NCBI RefSeq assembly: GCF_963678635.1
Contig: NC_087071.1
Span: forward strand, 1,168,537 to 1,232,536
Direction of reading: 5' to 3'
Source of the DNA: Symsagittifera roscoffensis
Taxonomy: Eukaryota; Xenacoelomorpha; Acoela; Convolutidae
Length of the DNA stretch: 64,000 nt
The position numbers and the translations under genes were made by a program. A model generated the notes under the pieces. It worked only from the letters and a program-made list of their open reading frames with translations. It ran no database searches and had not been told where the DNA came from. Of this stretch, positions 21,966 through 31,205 are shown piece after piece. The stretch's first letter is position 1, and each line of letters opens with the position of its first letter.

Positions 21966-23143
21966 GTTAAATATAATTAAATTACCTTCACTAATAAATA
22001 CAAAATCTACTAACCATTCTTTATAATGTTAGATTTCTTTTTCTAGTCTTCTCATCACCATCATCTGCCAGAACGAAAAACGAAAATAAAAATATAAACT
22101 TGTTAGATCAGACTAGAATTCATATAAAATTCATTTGCTAAATTAATTTTGATATTCTAAAACTTTTTGCACTAAATAATAACGTAAAATTTAAACCAAA
22201 AGTAGTAAATTATTTTATAAATTCTTCCCCCTAAAAACAGTAAAACTACATACAATGAAAATTTATAATTTCAAATTTCCTCAAATGTAGTAAAAATTCA
22301 AATTCAAGCAGTAAATTTATAAATTGAGGAAGCAGTACTAACAAGAATTCTAACGCACAAGAATTCTATCCATACTCGCACAGCTCGCCCTCGAAAAATT
22401 GTTTAAAATAATGATTTTATGTTTCAAGCTTTCAATAACAACAACTCCAACTAACGATAGCAAGTTTCCAACTTTTCTTTAACCCGGTTGGAATTTAGTT
22501 ATACACTACACAAAACTAACCAATGCAAATGACTAAACACCACAATTCATAAAATAACATCATGAGTAAGAAAAGATCACCAACGGTACCCAAAACGGTT
22601 TAACCCAGCTTAAAACTGGATAATTTATTCTTTTGAAGACTATTACAAAGTCAACGAAAAAAATAACAAAACACAAAAAAGTCAAAAAACAGACCCAAAC
22701 CAAAAACAATTTGATTTCTGAAAAAAGGACACAACCACAAGTAACATAAGAAAACCCAGAAAAAACCAACAAATAAAGTTAACACAAAACAGGACCCCTC
22801 AAAGAAACAGCCCGAAATCATACTCACACACCTGGCCTAACCCACCAGAGAAGACGTCCTGAGCATGCTCTATAGCCGGCCTAACACACCGCGCTACATC
22901 CACCCACGCTTTGTGACCACACTTCTGTTTTTAATAGAAGGTACTCAAGAGTGAGTAACTCTTCAAAATAACTGAGCTAAAATAAAACGCGTTTGTAAAA
23001 ACAATTAACCAAGATCATAACTAAAAAACATTTAACTAAAATCTATAAAATGTAAATCATAATATGCAGTATATAGATCACACACAACAACAAGGACGAA
23101 CATCCAAAGACTAGACGATCCCATCACAACTTGAACACAAAGA
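21966..23143 (+). other. 3' non-coding region of element 1 with a conserved block
   Basis: No protein frame. A block at about 22830-22930 is much better kept in element 2 (40565-40665) than the sequence around it. It holds two direct repeats GGCCTAACMCACC (22834-22846 and 22878-22890) enclosing the palindromes GACGTC and GAGCATGCTC. It could be a cis-acting RNA or DNA element. Confidence 0.45.
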
Positions 23144-23434
23144 ATGGCTACCAACCACAACCGACATGCCGCCCACAATCACGACTCTAAGGATTTAGAG
23201 TACGACTTGACTTCGCAGCAAAAGACTTCATTGAATCTGACCAATGACCATCTCGATGTTCAAGTATACGTACAGATCCGAGTAAAAAGGCATCCCATCC
23301 AAACACGAGTTTCACGCCATTCCCAGATGAGGCTGATCACAAAACAGTTCTCCACAAATGCAAACAAAACTGACATAGCAAAGCATTTTGGATTCTGGAA
23401 TCTAAACGATTTCCTTGGGGATCACATTCGTTGA
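23144..23434 (+). CDS. Short 3' ORF (96 residues), unknown
   Basis: Starts MATNHNRHAAHNHDS, then LTSQ.KTSL..TNDHLDVQVYV.IRV.RH, and ends GDHIR. Element 2 has the same opening and middle (ATG at 40377, reading down to 40123) with one stop where element 1 has Glu. It lies about 220 bp before the 3' LTR and after 1.2 kb of non-coding sequence, so it would need its own spliced message. Rich in His and Asn at the start; no motif or membrane segment. It may be a late accessory protein; the two copies diverge after about residue 60, so the true end is uncertain. Confidence 0.4.
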   Translation: MATNHNRHAAHNHDSKDLEYDLTSQQKTSLNLTNDHLDVQVYVQIRVKRHPIQTRVSRHSQMRLITKQFSTNANKTDIAKHFGFWNLNDFLGDHIR

Positions 23435-23651
23435 CAAACGACAAGAAGACAATTTGATATCTCTAACTCCAGCGTTCTGGAACGTTTCTCTTGAAGAGAA
23501 ATTATGTCTAAAATTCTAGTCTCCTGGTCTTCTCTTCTCCAGGGAACAAGAAAAACAAAATGATGTTCGCCACATACCAACGTTCATCATCCATCCTTCA
23601 ATTGCAGAATAAAAGAGACAAAACTCAAAAACTCTGTAAACCCCGGATGGG

Positions 23652-24059
23652 TGGAACCTGATCTAAACTACATTTTATTATTTATAAATTAGATATTTTA
23701 CCACTGTAAATTATTTAATATTAACCAATCACAATCCACCTAACTAACAACCCACTTATTTGTAAGTGCTGAAATTACTTGTAATTTCAGCACCAAAGAG
23801 ATTTGAATAAAAATTAAAAAATAGTTGCCTCTCCCGAGTACTTCAGCAGCCGCAACAATACCAGTATACTCTAGATCTATTGAGCCTAGCAGAGACTAGT
23901 TGAACACCCTGAGACTAGTAGTTATAAGAGTAAGATTAGGATCGGTATTAGACTAAGAAGTTGCACGAATCTATCCGGCCGAAAATAAGATAGCGTGACG
24001 AGCAGACGGTGTACCCTATCCGAAATTACTCTATGAGATAGACCTCCATACCTAACTCA
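23652..24059 (+). repeat. 3' LTR of element 1
   Basis: Matches 5126-5533 with about 12 differences in 408 bp. The preceding bases CCCCGGATGGG are shared with element 2 and are the only candidate polypurine tract, a weak one. The palindrome is at 23766-23793. Confidence 0.93.
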
Positions 24060-24063
24060 TTTG
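24060..24063 (+). repeat. Target site duplication TTTG, right of element 1
   Basis: Directly follows the LTR end CTCA and equals 5122-5125. Confidence 0.8.
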
Positions 24064-24282
24064 GCTCTTTGGGTGTTAAAAAGTGGACCCCAAACGGCTG
24101 ATTTTGACTCATCCAGATCGTTTCTCCAATCATAACAGTTCATGGAAAAAGAGGACCAAATTGTTACAATTTACTTTTTCATGTAGTGCATTTTTTCAAT
24201 TAACCTTTTAAAAAAAATTCTCGCTGCGCTTCTTTCGAATTTCTACCCTAATAGTTTTTAATTTAAATTATTCTACACAAGA

Positions 24283-25137
24283 AATTTGTTCCATAATTCT
24301 GGCCTCTATAGACCAGAAATGCTAATCATACAGTTCCATAAACTAATTCTATGAAAAAATGCTAGTCATACAATTTTTATACCTTCTGCAAACATGGTGT
24401 CATCGAACTTTCAAAGAGGTTCTTTCTTGTTTTGACATAAAAATCAGTGTATTGTATAAAAATAATTTTTAAAAAATGTAAAAATTGCTAATCATACAAC
24501 ATTTTATTTGAAAATTTTATGACTAGCATTTTTTATAGCGGCAACCAAAAAAGTTTTATAGTTAAATTTGAATTGAAATTAATCCAAAAGATCTTGTTTT
24601 TTTCAACCGCTAAATGAATTTTTTACCCATAAAAATTTTTTCTTTAAAAAAATCTTTGCATGTAAATTTACCTTTTTGAGTGCATAACGTGGTTCGGGTT
24701 ACAAAAAATATTTTTTTCCGTTTCTCAGGATAAAAATTTCACAAACACCAAACTCCTGTTTCTTTTGTTTATTCGCCTCGATCAATACTGTTTAATCAAA
24801 AATTCAAAATTTAAAAAGGCTGCTTATTAGAAATTTTCGCCAAAATTTTCGTTTCCAATGCATTGTAAATGCAAGACTGTCACAACTTTGTGACCCTAGT
24901 TTTGAGTAAACTATGGTTTGTAATACTTAAGTTTGGTTGCGACCACATCTAATAACTTTTGAGAATTGATCTTGTTTTTGGTTTACAGAAATACGCTTGT
25001 CTTACAATTTCCATGTAGGACAAATCACTAATCATAGAATTTTCGAGCAATTTTCTGTGCTTCCATGAAAAGTGTATGATTAACCGTTTTCCTTATTTCA
25101 GAGATTTGCATGGTTAGCATTTTTGTCAACCTGGGCT
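24283..25137 (+). repeat. REP1 dispersed inverted-repeat element, copy 2
   Basis: Begins near GGCCTCTATAGACCAGAAATGCTAATC and ends with GTTAGCATTTTTGTCAACCTGGGC. The ends are inverted copies of each other, and the interior lines up with 62142-63262, including TGCATAACGTGGTT versus TGTATAACGTAGTC and the TTCCAATGCATT block. No coding frame; probably a non-autonomous DNA transposon. Confidence 0.7.
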
Positions 25138-28100
25138 AAATCTTTTAACCTATGCCCTTTGTTTTACCAAAATTAGGCTTCAAAAATAGTTCAAAAAATC
25201 CTCACAATTTTTCGTATTGATTTTCGTTTTTCATCTCTAAAACAACCAAAGTGAATTAAGTTCAGTAACTTAGATTTAACCAATGAAACGGTTGAAAAAC
25301 TGACAATAAGAAAGCTTACAAGCTCTGGATGAGTAAAAATTGCTCAAAGAAAATCTATAAAATAATTTTCAGTTTTCTCCTTTCTCTTCTTTTCTTTTGA
25401 ATTCAGAATCAAACAATTTTTTCTAAAGGAAAGTAATTTACGCCGGCTAATGTGTTTTTATTAATCTATGCTGTTCTAAAAAGGTGGTTAGTTCGTAAGA
25501 GGAGCGCTTAATTTTTTACAGTTTTAAGCAGCTTTTAAAATTTCAATTGGTAAAAAAACTACTAATTGTGCTACCTTCTATCTAGATTAACAACAGGCAA
25601 TACAGAAGTAGAACAATTTTCTTTCAATTTGATCTGCAAAAAAAATGCATTTACATCGATCTAAATGGATTTTTGCATGGTAGTGAAAAACATCAAAATC
25701 TCACAAGTTTATAGACAACTTTTTGTTTGCTTCTGAGCATAAGAAAAGTGTTCTACTCAGGAAAATATCAGGACAGCTACAGAGAGCAAGAGTCACTCGA
25801 CGAGAGTTTCGTACCGCAATGTTTTGCGTCTAACGGATTCCCTTTAAGTTTTGCAAAACTAGGGTTTCTGGCGGTAATAACAAGTACAAATATGCAAATT
25901 TTTTAAATGCAATTTCTTTGTCAACTGTAGATTTAGGGGATTGCTTCACTAGGTTCGTTCTCTCTTTACAAACGACACCGCAAAGTGGTCTCGTGGGTAG
26001 TGAGTTTAGCAGGGCGACCAAAAATCACTAATATCTACAATCCCGAAAAGGTTATTTGGTGGTATTCATTCTGTATTGTATTAGGTTGCTTGCCCCTTTT
26101 TGCTACTGCTCTTCAGGTTGTCTTGTCTACTGGATACAATCACAAAAAATTCCAAATGTAAATTACTTCAAATGATCAAACGTCTATTTACAGAAAGCTC
26201 TGAATGGCCTAACAATCAAATCAAAATGAAGGGGTCCCTGATTTCTCGACCGAATTGCCCAACTGCAATTAAACTCCACTAATTTCACTAACACCAAACT
26301 GTTCTCTGTCTCTAGAGAGTCTCTGATGAGAACCATTATCAACTGTTTTTGCTATAATTGTTCCCTTACTCTGAGAACCAGCTACTCATTTCGCTTGCAG
26401 TAATTGTTCTCTACTCTGACTGAGAACCAACTACTCTTTATAGTAGCCAGCAATTGTTCGGACTCTAAAAAAATCCCCGATACCCTCCGATTATTCATCT
26501 TTTTTTAACACTGAACTTTAGTTAAGTCACGCCATTCCCTATCAGTGCTGACATCCGTTTAAATCACCCGTCCGCACATGTTTTACGACTATTACCTCCC
26601 CTTGTCAATTCAACCACGCGCCAGATACGGTTTCTTTTATCAATCTTTTCACACCTATTAGATAATCTGTATGCGATAGGTGTCACAATTTGACGAAGCA
26701 AACAAATGGCATACGATTCTAATCAACTACTTCCTGACCTCAGCGAACTTCAGTTCTTGAGTTCGACCCAACCTTCAAACCATGCTATGTTTAGTCAGTG
26801 ACCCCCCATGGTCTTTATTTTAATTATCCCGTCAACGTTCCGACCTCCCAAGAGTAGGAGCAGACCCTTTTCATGGGTAGCTAACTCCTTCCAAGCATCT
26901 AAAAGTTCTATCTATACTTCATTCTAATACCAACCTTCTAGATATCAAGGAATATAGTTCGTCTATTAGGCCTCAAATTAAACCAAAAAGTCACCACTGG
27001 CGAGCAAAGTAATTTCATCGTACTTCCGATATATTTTGGGAGACCTAATTCTTATGCTGCGGTCCGATTACTATCCTTATCCTCTGGGACTAATTTTCTT
27101 TAGTCTAGTTGAAATGCTGTTCATAGATCACTTGCCAAGCTAAACTGGCCCCAACGTTTACCAAGTCCACTTTGAATTAACTCTACTACTTCAAGGTTGC
27201 AATGTAAAAATAAACTTATATCTTCTTCTGCTCTAGTTCCCAAAAAATAAGTTTTCCTCCCAATTTTAGCGAGGTTTTCTTTTCTCATTTCCAGGGCTTG
27301 TGAATACGCCACTTTCGGGTGTTAACCTTGAGGTTTTTATGCCTTTTTGGGGTCAAAACGCCCAAATGTCATTTTAAGGTCACCCAGGGGTCAACCGGGG
27401 TCAAGCTTCCATGGGGGTTCCAACTACCAAGTTTCATTCATATCCCATTAATACTTCTAGAGTTATTCCATTTCTAAAGTCCTCATCACTTTTTCCAGAA
27501 AAAGGCTTTTTAATACCGGAAGGAGTCGCCGGAGGTATTTCACTCACCATGGACCTCTTTTCGTATGTCCATTGGCGCAATAAAATCAATGTCACCGTTC
27601 ATCATTTTGTGTTAATTGCCTATTTTCGGTCTGAGGGGGCGTTTTTCCAAGTGCTGATAGCTTCCGATCCAACCGCCGGATTTGAATCAAGTTATAAGAC
27701 AATATGTATCCTGCCATTACCTAGCATCACTACAAGGTCCAGCTCCCTGCGATCATTGGGGGCCGAGAAACGACTTCCGAAAGTTAAGGTTGGGTATTAT
27801 TTATGACATAAAACAAGAAGGGGGGCTCCTAGGGTTCTGGGTTTCCCAAATTAAGCATCCCTCAACTAGGCCTACAACATGCTAAAACTTGAGTCCAACA
27901 CCGCCGATAGTTTGCGACTTCTGATAGGGCCATTTAACTTTCCGGGGATCGTTATCACTTGTCCCCGAAGGGTCTGAGAGGTCCTTTTTTTCGTATGCCC
28001 CGTTCAAATCATATCTAGTATCTCCCCTCTGAAATTCATAACATTAGATTTCTTAGTTCCAGTTTCTGGCGGGGGGAGCTGTTTTCGCCAATTTTGTCAA

Positions 28101-28459
28101 ATTTTGTTTTCTGGCATAGAAGGGACAGTATTTTCAAAAATTGGACTATTTAGCACTCTACCCTTTGTTTGCTGTACTACTTAACTTAATGACGAATCAA
28201 TTTTACGCTCAGGTTACTTTAGCATGTATTATACTAGAATCACCATTTCTACATCATCGTTCTAGGCTCAATATTGTTAGGCAAATCAAAATATCAAACA
28301 CAAAAAAAAAACAATTTCTGTGCAGAAATGCTAAAAATTAGTTGTCTTCATACCTTTTTTTAGAACAAATACCAAAAAAAATTTAATCGAAAAGAACTGT
28401 TAAAATTGTATCTCTGCTATATATTTTTTTCTTGATAGTTTACAAAATCTAGATATTAT
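25138..28459. other. Unassigned region, partly less AT-rich, no supported gene
   Basis: 25138-25800 shows nothing. 25830-28060 has a different, more G+C-rich composition and several modest frames: 25830-26021 (-), 27121-27312 (-, MAYSQALEMRKENLAKIG..) and 27411-27806 (+, 131 residues). None resembles a family I know, and no second copy is in the window to test them. Phrases such as GGTCAACCGGGGTCAAG and the duplicated CCTCTTTTCGTATG / CCTTTTTTTCGTATG look like dispersed repeat DNA. Around 26290-26460 a segment built on CTCTGA.TGAGAACCA..ACTA is repeated imperfectly. It may be an old transposon or decayed host DNA. Confidence 0.4.
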
Positions 28460-28954
28460 CCAGGGGCGGATCTAGGATTTTCTCGAGGGAGGGAGGCGGA
28501 TTTTCAAAAAATTTGCGAACATTTTGTCGAGTTTTTTTTAAATGTTTTGTCCCTTCTTTGGTCAAACTTTCTGCGCCGTAGGCAGACTTTTGAAAAAACA
28601 GGTCAAAAAAGCGTTTTAGGCGCTTTTTGAAAAATTTTGACCAACAAAGTTAAAAAAATTTTCGGAGCCGCGCTTTCCCCCTCAAAACTAGTATATATTA
28701 GCGTCAAGGCGCCTTTAGAAAGTTTTTAGGGTCCGTCGCCAAAAATGGATATCTCAAAATAGTAGAAAGCGGGGACCAAAATCGATTTTAAACTAAGTTG
28801 ATTTTAAATCGGAACAAATCGATTTTCTTAAGGTCTCTGCTATGAATTCGATTGCAGTCCAATTCTTGTCAGTACGCGTACCGTTATTTGTTCTCAACAA
28901 CCAGCTATCACTCAAAACCTCGTTTTTTAGAGTATTTACAATAAATAGTATTTA

Positions 28955-29035
28955 GTATGATAAGCATTTTTTTCATTATTTGAAATATTATGATAAGCTT
29001 TTTTTGTCAACCCGGCTGAAGTTATCATTTTTTAT
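28955..29035 (+). repeat. REP1 fragment
   Basis: TATGATAAGCATTTTTTT and ATTATGATAAGC..TTTTTTGTCAACCCGG match the terminal part of REP1 (compare 25105-25137). Only the end is present. Confidence 0.5.
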
Positions 29036-29155
29036 TAGAATTTTCACATACTGCTGCTCCTCGAAATGAGTGTTACAAAATAGTGAAACTAATTTTGATC
29101 GAGTCAAACAACTTCAACGTGGTTTGTTTTGGTTGTAGCTTTCTGGGTTCTTGTG

Positions 29156-29169
29156 GCGGCCGCCATTTT
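29156..29169 (-). promoter_or_regulatory. YY1-like motif in possible first exon
   Basis: On the minus strand AAAATGGCGGCCGC fits the YY1 consensus AARATGGCGGC, which in animals often lies just downstream of the start site of small housekeeping genes. It stands out as G+C-rich in an AT-rich area. Role inferred. Confidence 0.3.
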
Positions 29170-29578
29170 AGCTGATGACTTGAGCGACTCTCAATCAGTA
29201 AGCACTATAAACTTCTTTTTTCTCTCTGCTTAGATTTTACTTCTTAATTGCTGTAGATTTGCTTTAAAAAAACCTTAGAAAAATTTTGACAAAACTGCCT
29301 TTGCAAACGTCAAATTTGATTAAAATAAGCTTGTTTTCATAACCAAAGATAATTGAGTTGAACAGAACAAAGTAGTCTGTCCTCGAAAAAACGAGAATAA
29401 CTAAACCGACTTTTTAAGGATGATTTTTTTACTTCAACTGTATAGTTTCTAGTCTAAGGATCGGTTTCAAGATGACCAAATATAAATAGATTTGATATTC
29501 GGTCTTCAAAATAAATGGTTGTTTTCTGTGACTTCGAAAAAGTTTGTGCAATTTGTTTAGCTTAACAGCCTCCCTGGA

Positions 29579-29734
29579 ATGTCTCAGTTTACCAGCATAT
29601 TAACAAATCTGATTTTGGGTCCTATGATTTGTCTGTGGCTGGCTTGGGGTCTGCTCGGAGCAGCCGCTGTCGTTGGAATACTGGCAATGGTCGAAGCCGG
29701 AAAGAAAGGAGGCAAGGGTAAACGGAAAAAATAA
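29579..29734 (+). CDS. Possible small membrane protein, 51 residues
   Basis: ATG 29579 to TAA 29732-29734. The start MSQFTSILTNL is followed by a hydrophobic stretch (about residues 11-38: ILGPMICLWLAWGLLGAAAV then VGILAMV) and a basic tail GKKGGKGKRKK. It is more G+C-rich and less repetitive than its surroundings. A good 5' splice site (CAATCA|GTAAGC, 29197|29198) and a good 3' splice site (TTTAGCTTAACAG|CC, 29568|29569) would remove a 371-base intron and join a YY1-bearing exon to this ORF ten bases before its ATG. AATAAA overlaps the stop. No family was recognised. A second frame across the same exon is also open (47 codons), so coding status is unproved. It could be a host gene picked up by the foldback element. 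Confidence 0.4.
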   Translation: MSQFTSILTNLILGPMICLWLAWGLLGAAAVVGILAMVEAGKKGGKGKRKK

Positions 29735-30739
29735 AGGAGACAACAATCAGAACAATTCAATGTCTGAAATGCCCCAAATTCATTAGTGCGTATTTTTCGT
29801 TTAATCGAATCTTTTCATTAGGGTTTGATTGGAGCTTCTTTGACTATAAAATAGATATAGACTTCCTAAAAGAAGTCAGCTTGAAGACAATTTGATCTAT
29901 GATGTGTGATGATTTTTTCCCAGAGTCTTCTGAAAACCTAAGACTAATCTTCTATGGGCAAATCTGTGAGAGATCGTTCACTCAGGACAATAAAAAAAAG
30001 AAAAAACATCAAAAATTGTTTCAAATACTTCTGTGCACAGATTTTGTGGCCTTTTGTTTCATTAACTGTTGTGGCCAATCTTTGTGGTAGGAAACCAATC
30101 AACCATTTTTTGTGTTTTCTTACCAGCTGTATTTTAAGATTCATGGTTCAAAACGAAATTTTTTTTTGAAGTAGACCAGTCGTTTTGAGAAAAATGCTCT
30201 ATTTGAATGCCAAAAAAATTTGCTGTTTCCCGGCAAAAAAATCTTTACTTGTTTGCCCATACCAGGTTCAAGGTCCTTCGACTTGGTTTTTTGCGCGGAC
30301 AAATATTTTGAGACCTAACCACCAGCAGATTTAGGGGGGGGGGTTGGGGTGGGTACGCTTCCCCTCAGGATTTCGACCCCCTGCGGACCCAAAGGGTCTC
30401 CCTTTGTAGTATTTTGAGATATCCATTTTTCGTGACGGACCCTAAACTTTTTCTAAAGGAGCCTTTGGCCCCAATATATACTAGTTTTTAGAGAGGAGCA
30501 GGAGCCGAAAAAACGCAATTTTTTGGTCAAAATTTTCCAAAAATTGCCTAAAACGCGTTTTTTGGCTTGTTTTTGCAAAACTTTGCCCGCGGCGCAGAAA
30601 ACATATGGGATCTCTATAGTGATTTAGCCGAGCTCAGTAATTCAATTTGATCGACCTAAAAAAAATCAACAAAATTTTTGATTTTTTGAAAATCCTCTCC
30701 CCCCTTCGAAAAAATCGAAAATCCTAGATCCACCCCTGG

Positions 30740-30899
30740 ACTTAACTATCATAGTCTGCGTATGGTTTTCTAGACAAGGGAAAAAGTATGGAAATACTGT
30801 TTCACGGTCGCGTTCTAGTCCACAGTTTATATTTCACGCAGTGTAGCAATTAAAAAAAACTTTTGGAAATTAGTCGCAAAAAAGGTCTTAGAACAAGCC
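30740..30899. other. Short non-coding spacer
   Basis: Nothing recognised between the foldback element and the 54-bp direct repeat. Confidence 0.5.
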
Positions 30900-30953
30900 T
30901 TATTGACATGATTTTATTACAAGGCGAATTTCAAAAAAGAGGCCGCGTTAGTA
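30900..30953 (+). repeat. 54-bp direct repeat, left copy
   Basis: TTATTGACATGATTTTATTA through CCGCGTTAGTA recurs at 39503-39556 with one mismatch. The two copies bracket the pair of copia elements exactly, like an unusually long target duplication. Its last two bases overlap the LTR edge. Confidence 0.85.
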
Positions 30954-31194
30954 TCAAGGTTATTGCAGCGACAAACGGTTGATTACTAAGGAGTGAATTA
31001 ATGAGATTTGAGTGATAATTCCAGTAGAAAATCAGATCAAATACATATGGTAAATCACCCGCACAAAGTTGCTCGAACCAATGACTAAAGGTCATGTTTC
31101 ACCAGCTAATTTTAACAAAAATCGGGAAGTGATCTTTCAGTTCGAACTGAATAAGAAAGATCAATTCCAGTTCAGTTAGGAAAAATCACCAATA
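30952..31194 (-). repeat. 3' LTR of copia copy 1
   Basis: 243 bp, on the minus strand starting TATTGGTGATTTTTCC and ending AACCTTGATA. Near-identical to 36053-36295 and to 35815-36052, the latter with small deletions. Confidence 0.88.
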
Positions 31195-31205
31195 CCCCGC
31201 CTTTC
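31195..31205 (-). other. Polypurine tract of copia copy 1
   Basis: Minus strand GAAAGGCGGGG directly precedes the 3' LTR and overlaps the end of the gag-pol frame. The same tract is at 36296-36306 in copy 2. It primes plus-strand DNA in LTR elements. Confidence 0.75.

Larger units (their letters stand above)
5126..24059 (+). mobile_element. Element 1: giant env-bearing Ty3/gypsy-type LTR retroelement
   Basis: An 18,934-bp element bounded by two LTRs of 408 bp (about 97% alike by eye) and a TTTG duplication. A primer site beginning TGG follows the left LTR after two bases. Protein order is gag (CCHC), protease (DSG), RT, RNase H, integrase (HHCC, DX35E), small membrane ORF, Pro/Ser/Thr-rich ORF, env, tail ORF and short 3' ORF, plus two frames before gag. 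The order PR-RT-RH-IN and RT text such as FLGHNI place it with Ty3/gypsy. It is far longer than the 5-9 kb usual for the group. Every long gene carries stops or frameshifts, so the copy is inactive. A second, older copy lies at 39562-61127 on the minus strand; agreement between the two was used to decide which frames are real. Confidence 0.92.
28460..30739. mobile_element. Foldback DNA element with about 300-bp inverted arms
   Basis: The left end CCAGGGGCGGATCTAGGATT and the right end (minus strand) CCAGGGGTGGATCTAGGATT are inverted repeats. The match resumes further in: 28560-28765 pairs with 30405-30610, including TTTTGAGATATCCATTTTT and the GGACCCTAAA..TTT text. The outer motif is of a type common in invertebrate DNA transposons. 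No transposase frame is present, so it is non-autonomous. No clear target duplication was found. The 1.6-kb centre holds a REP1 fragment and a possible small gene. Confidence 0.7.

Noticed and set aside
26560-26660. Minus-strand text WRVVELTRGGN resembling the end of a BEL/Pao integrase
   Set aside because: Too short, followed at once by stops, and no other BEL domain nearby.
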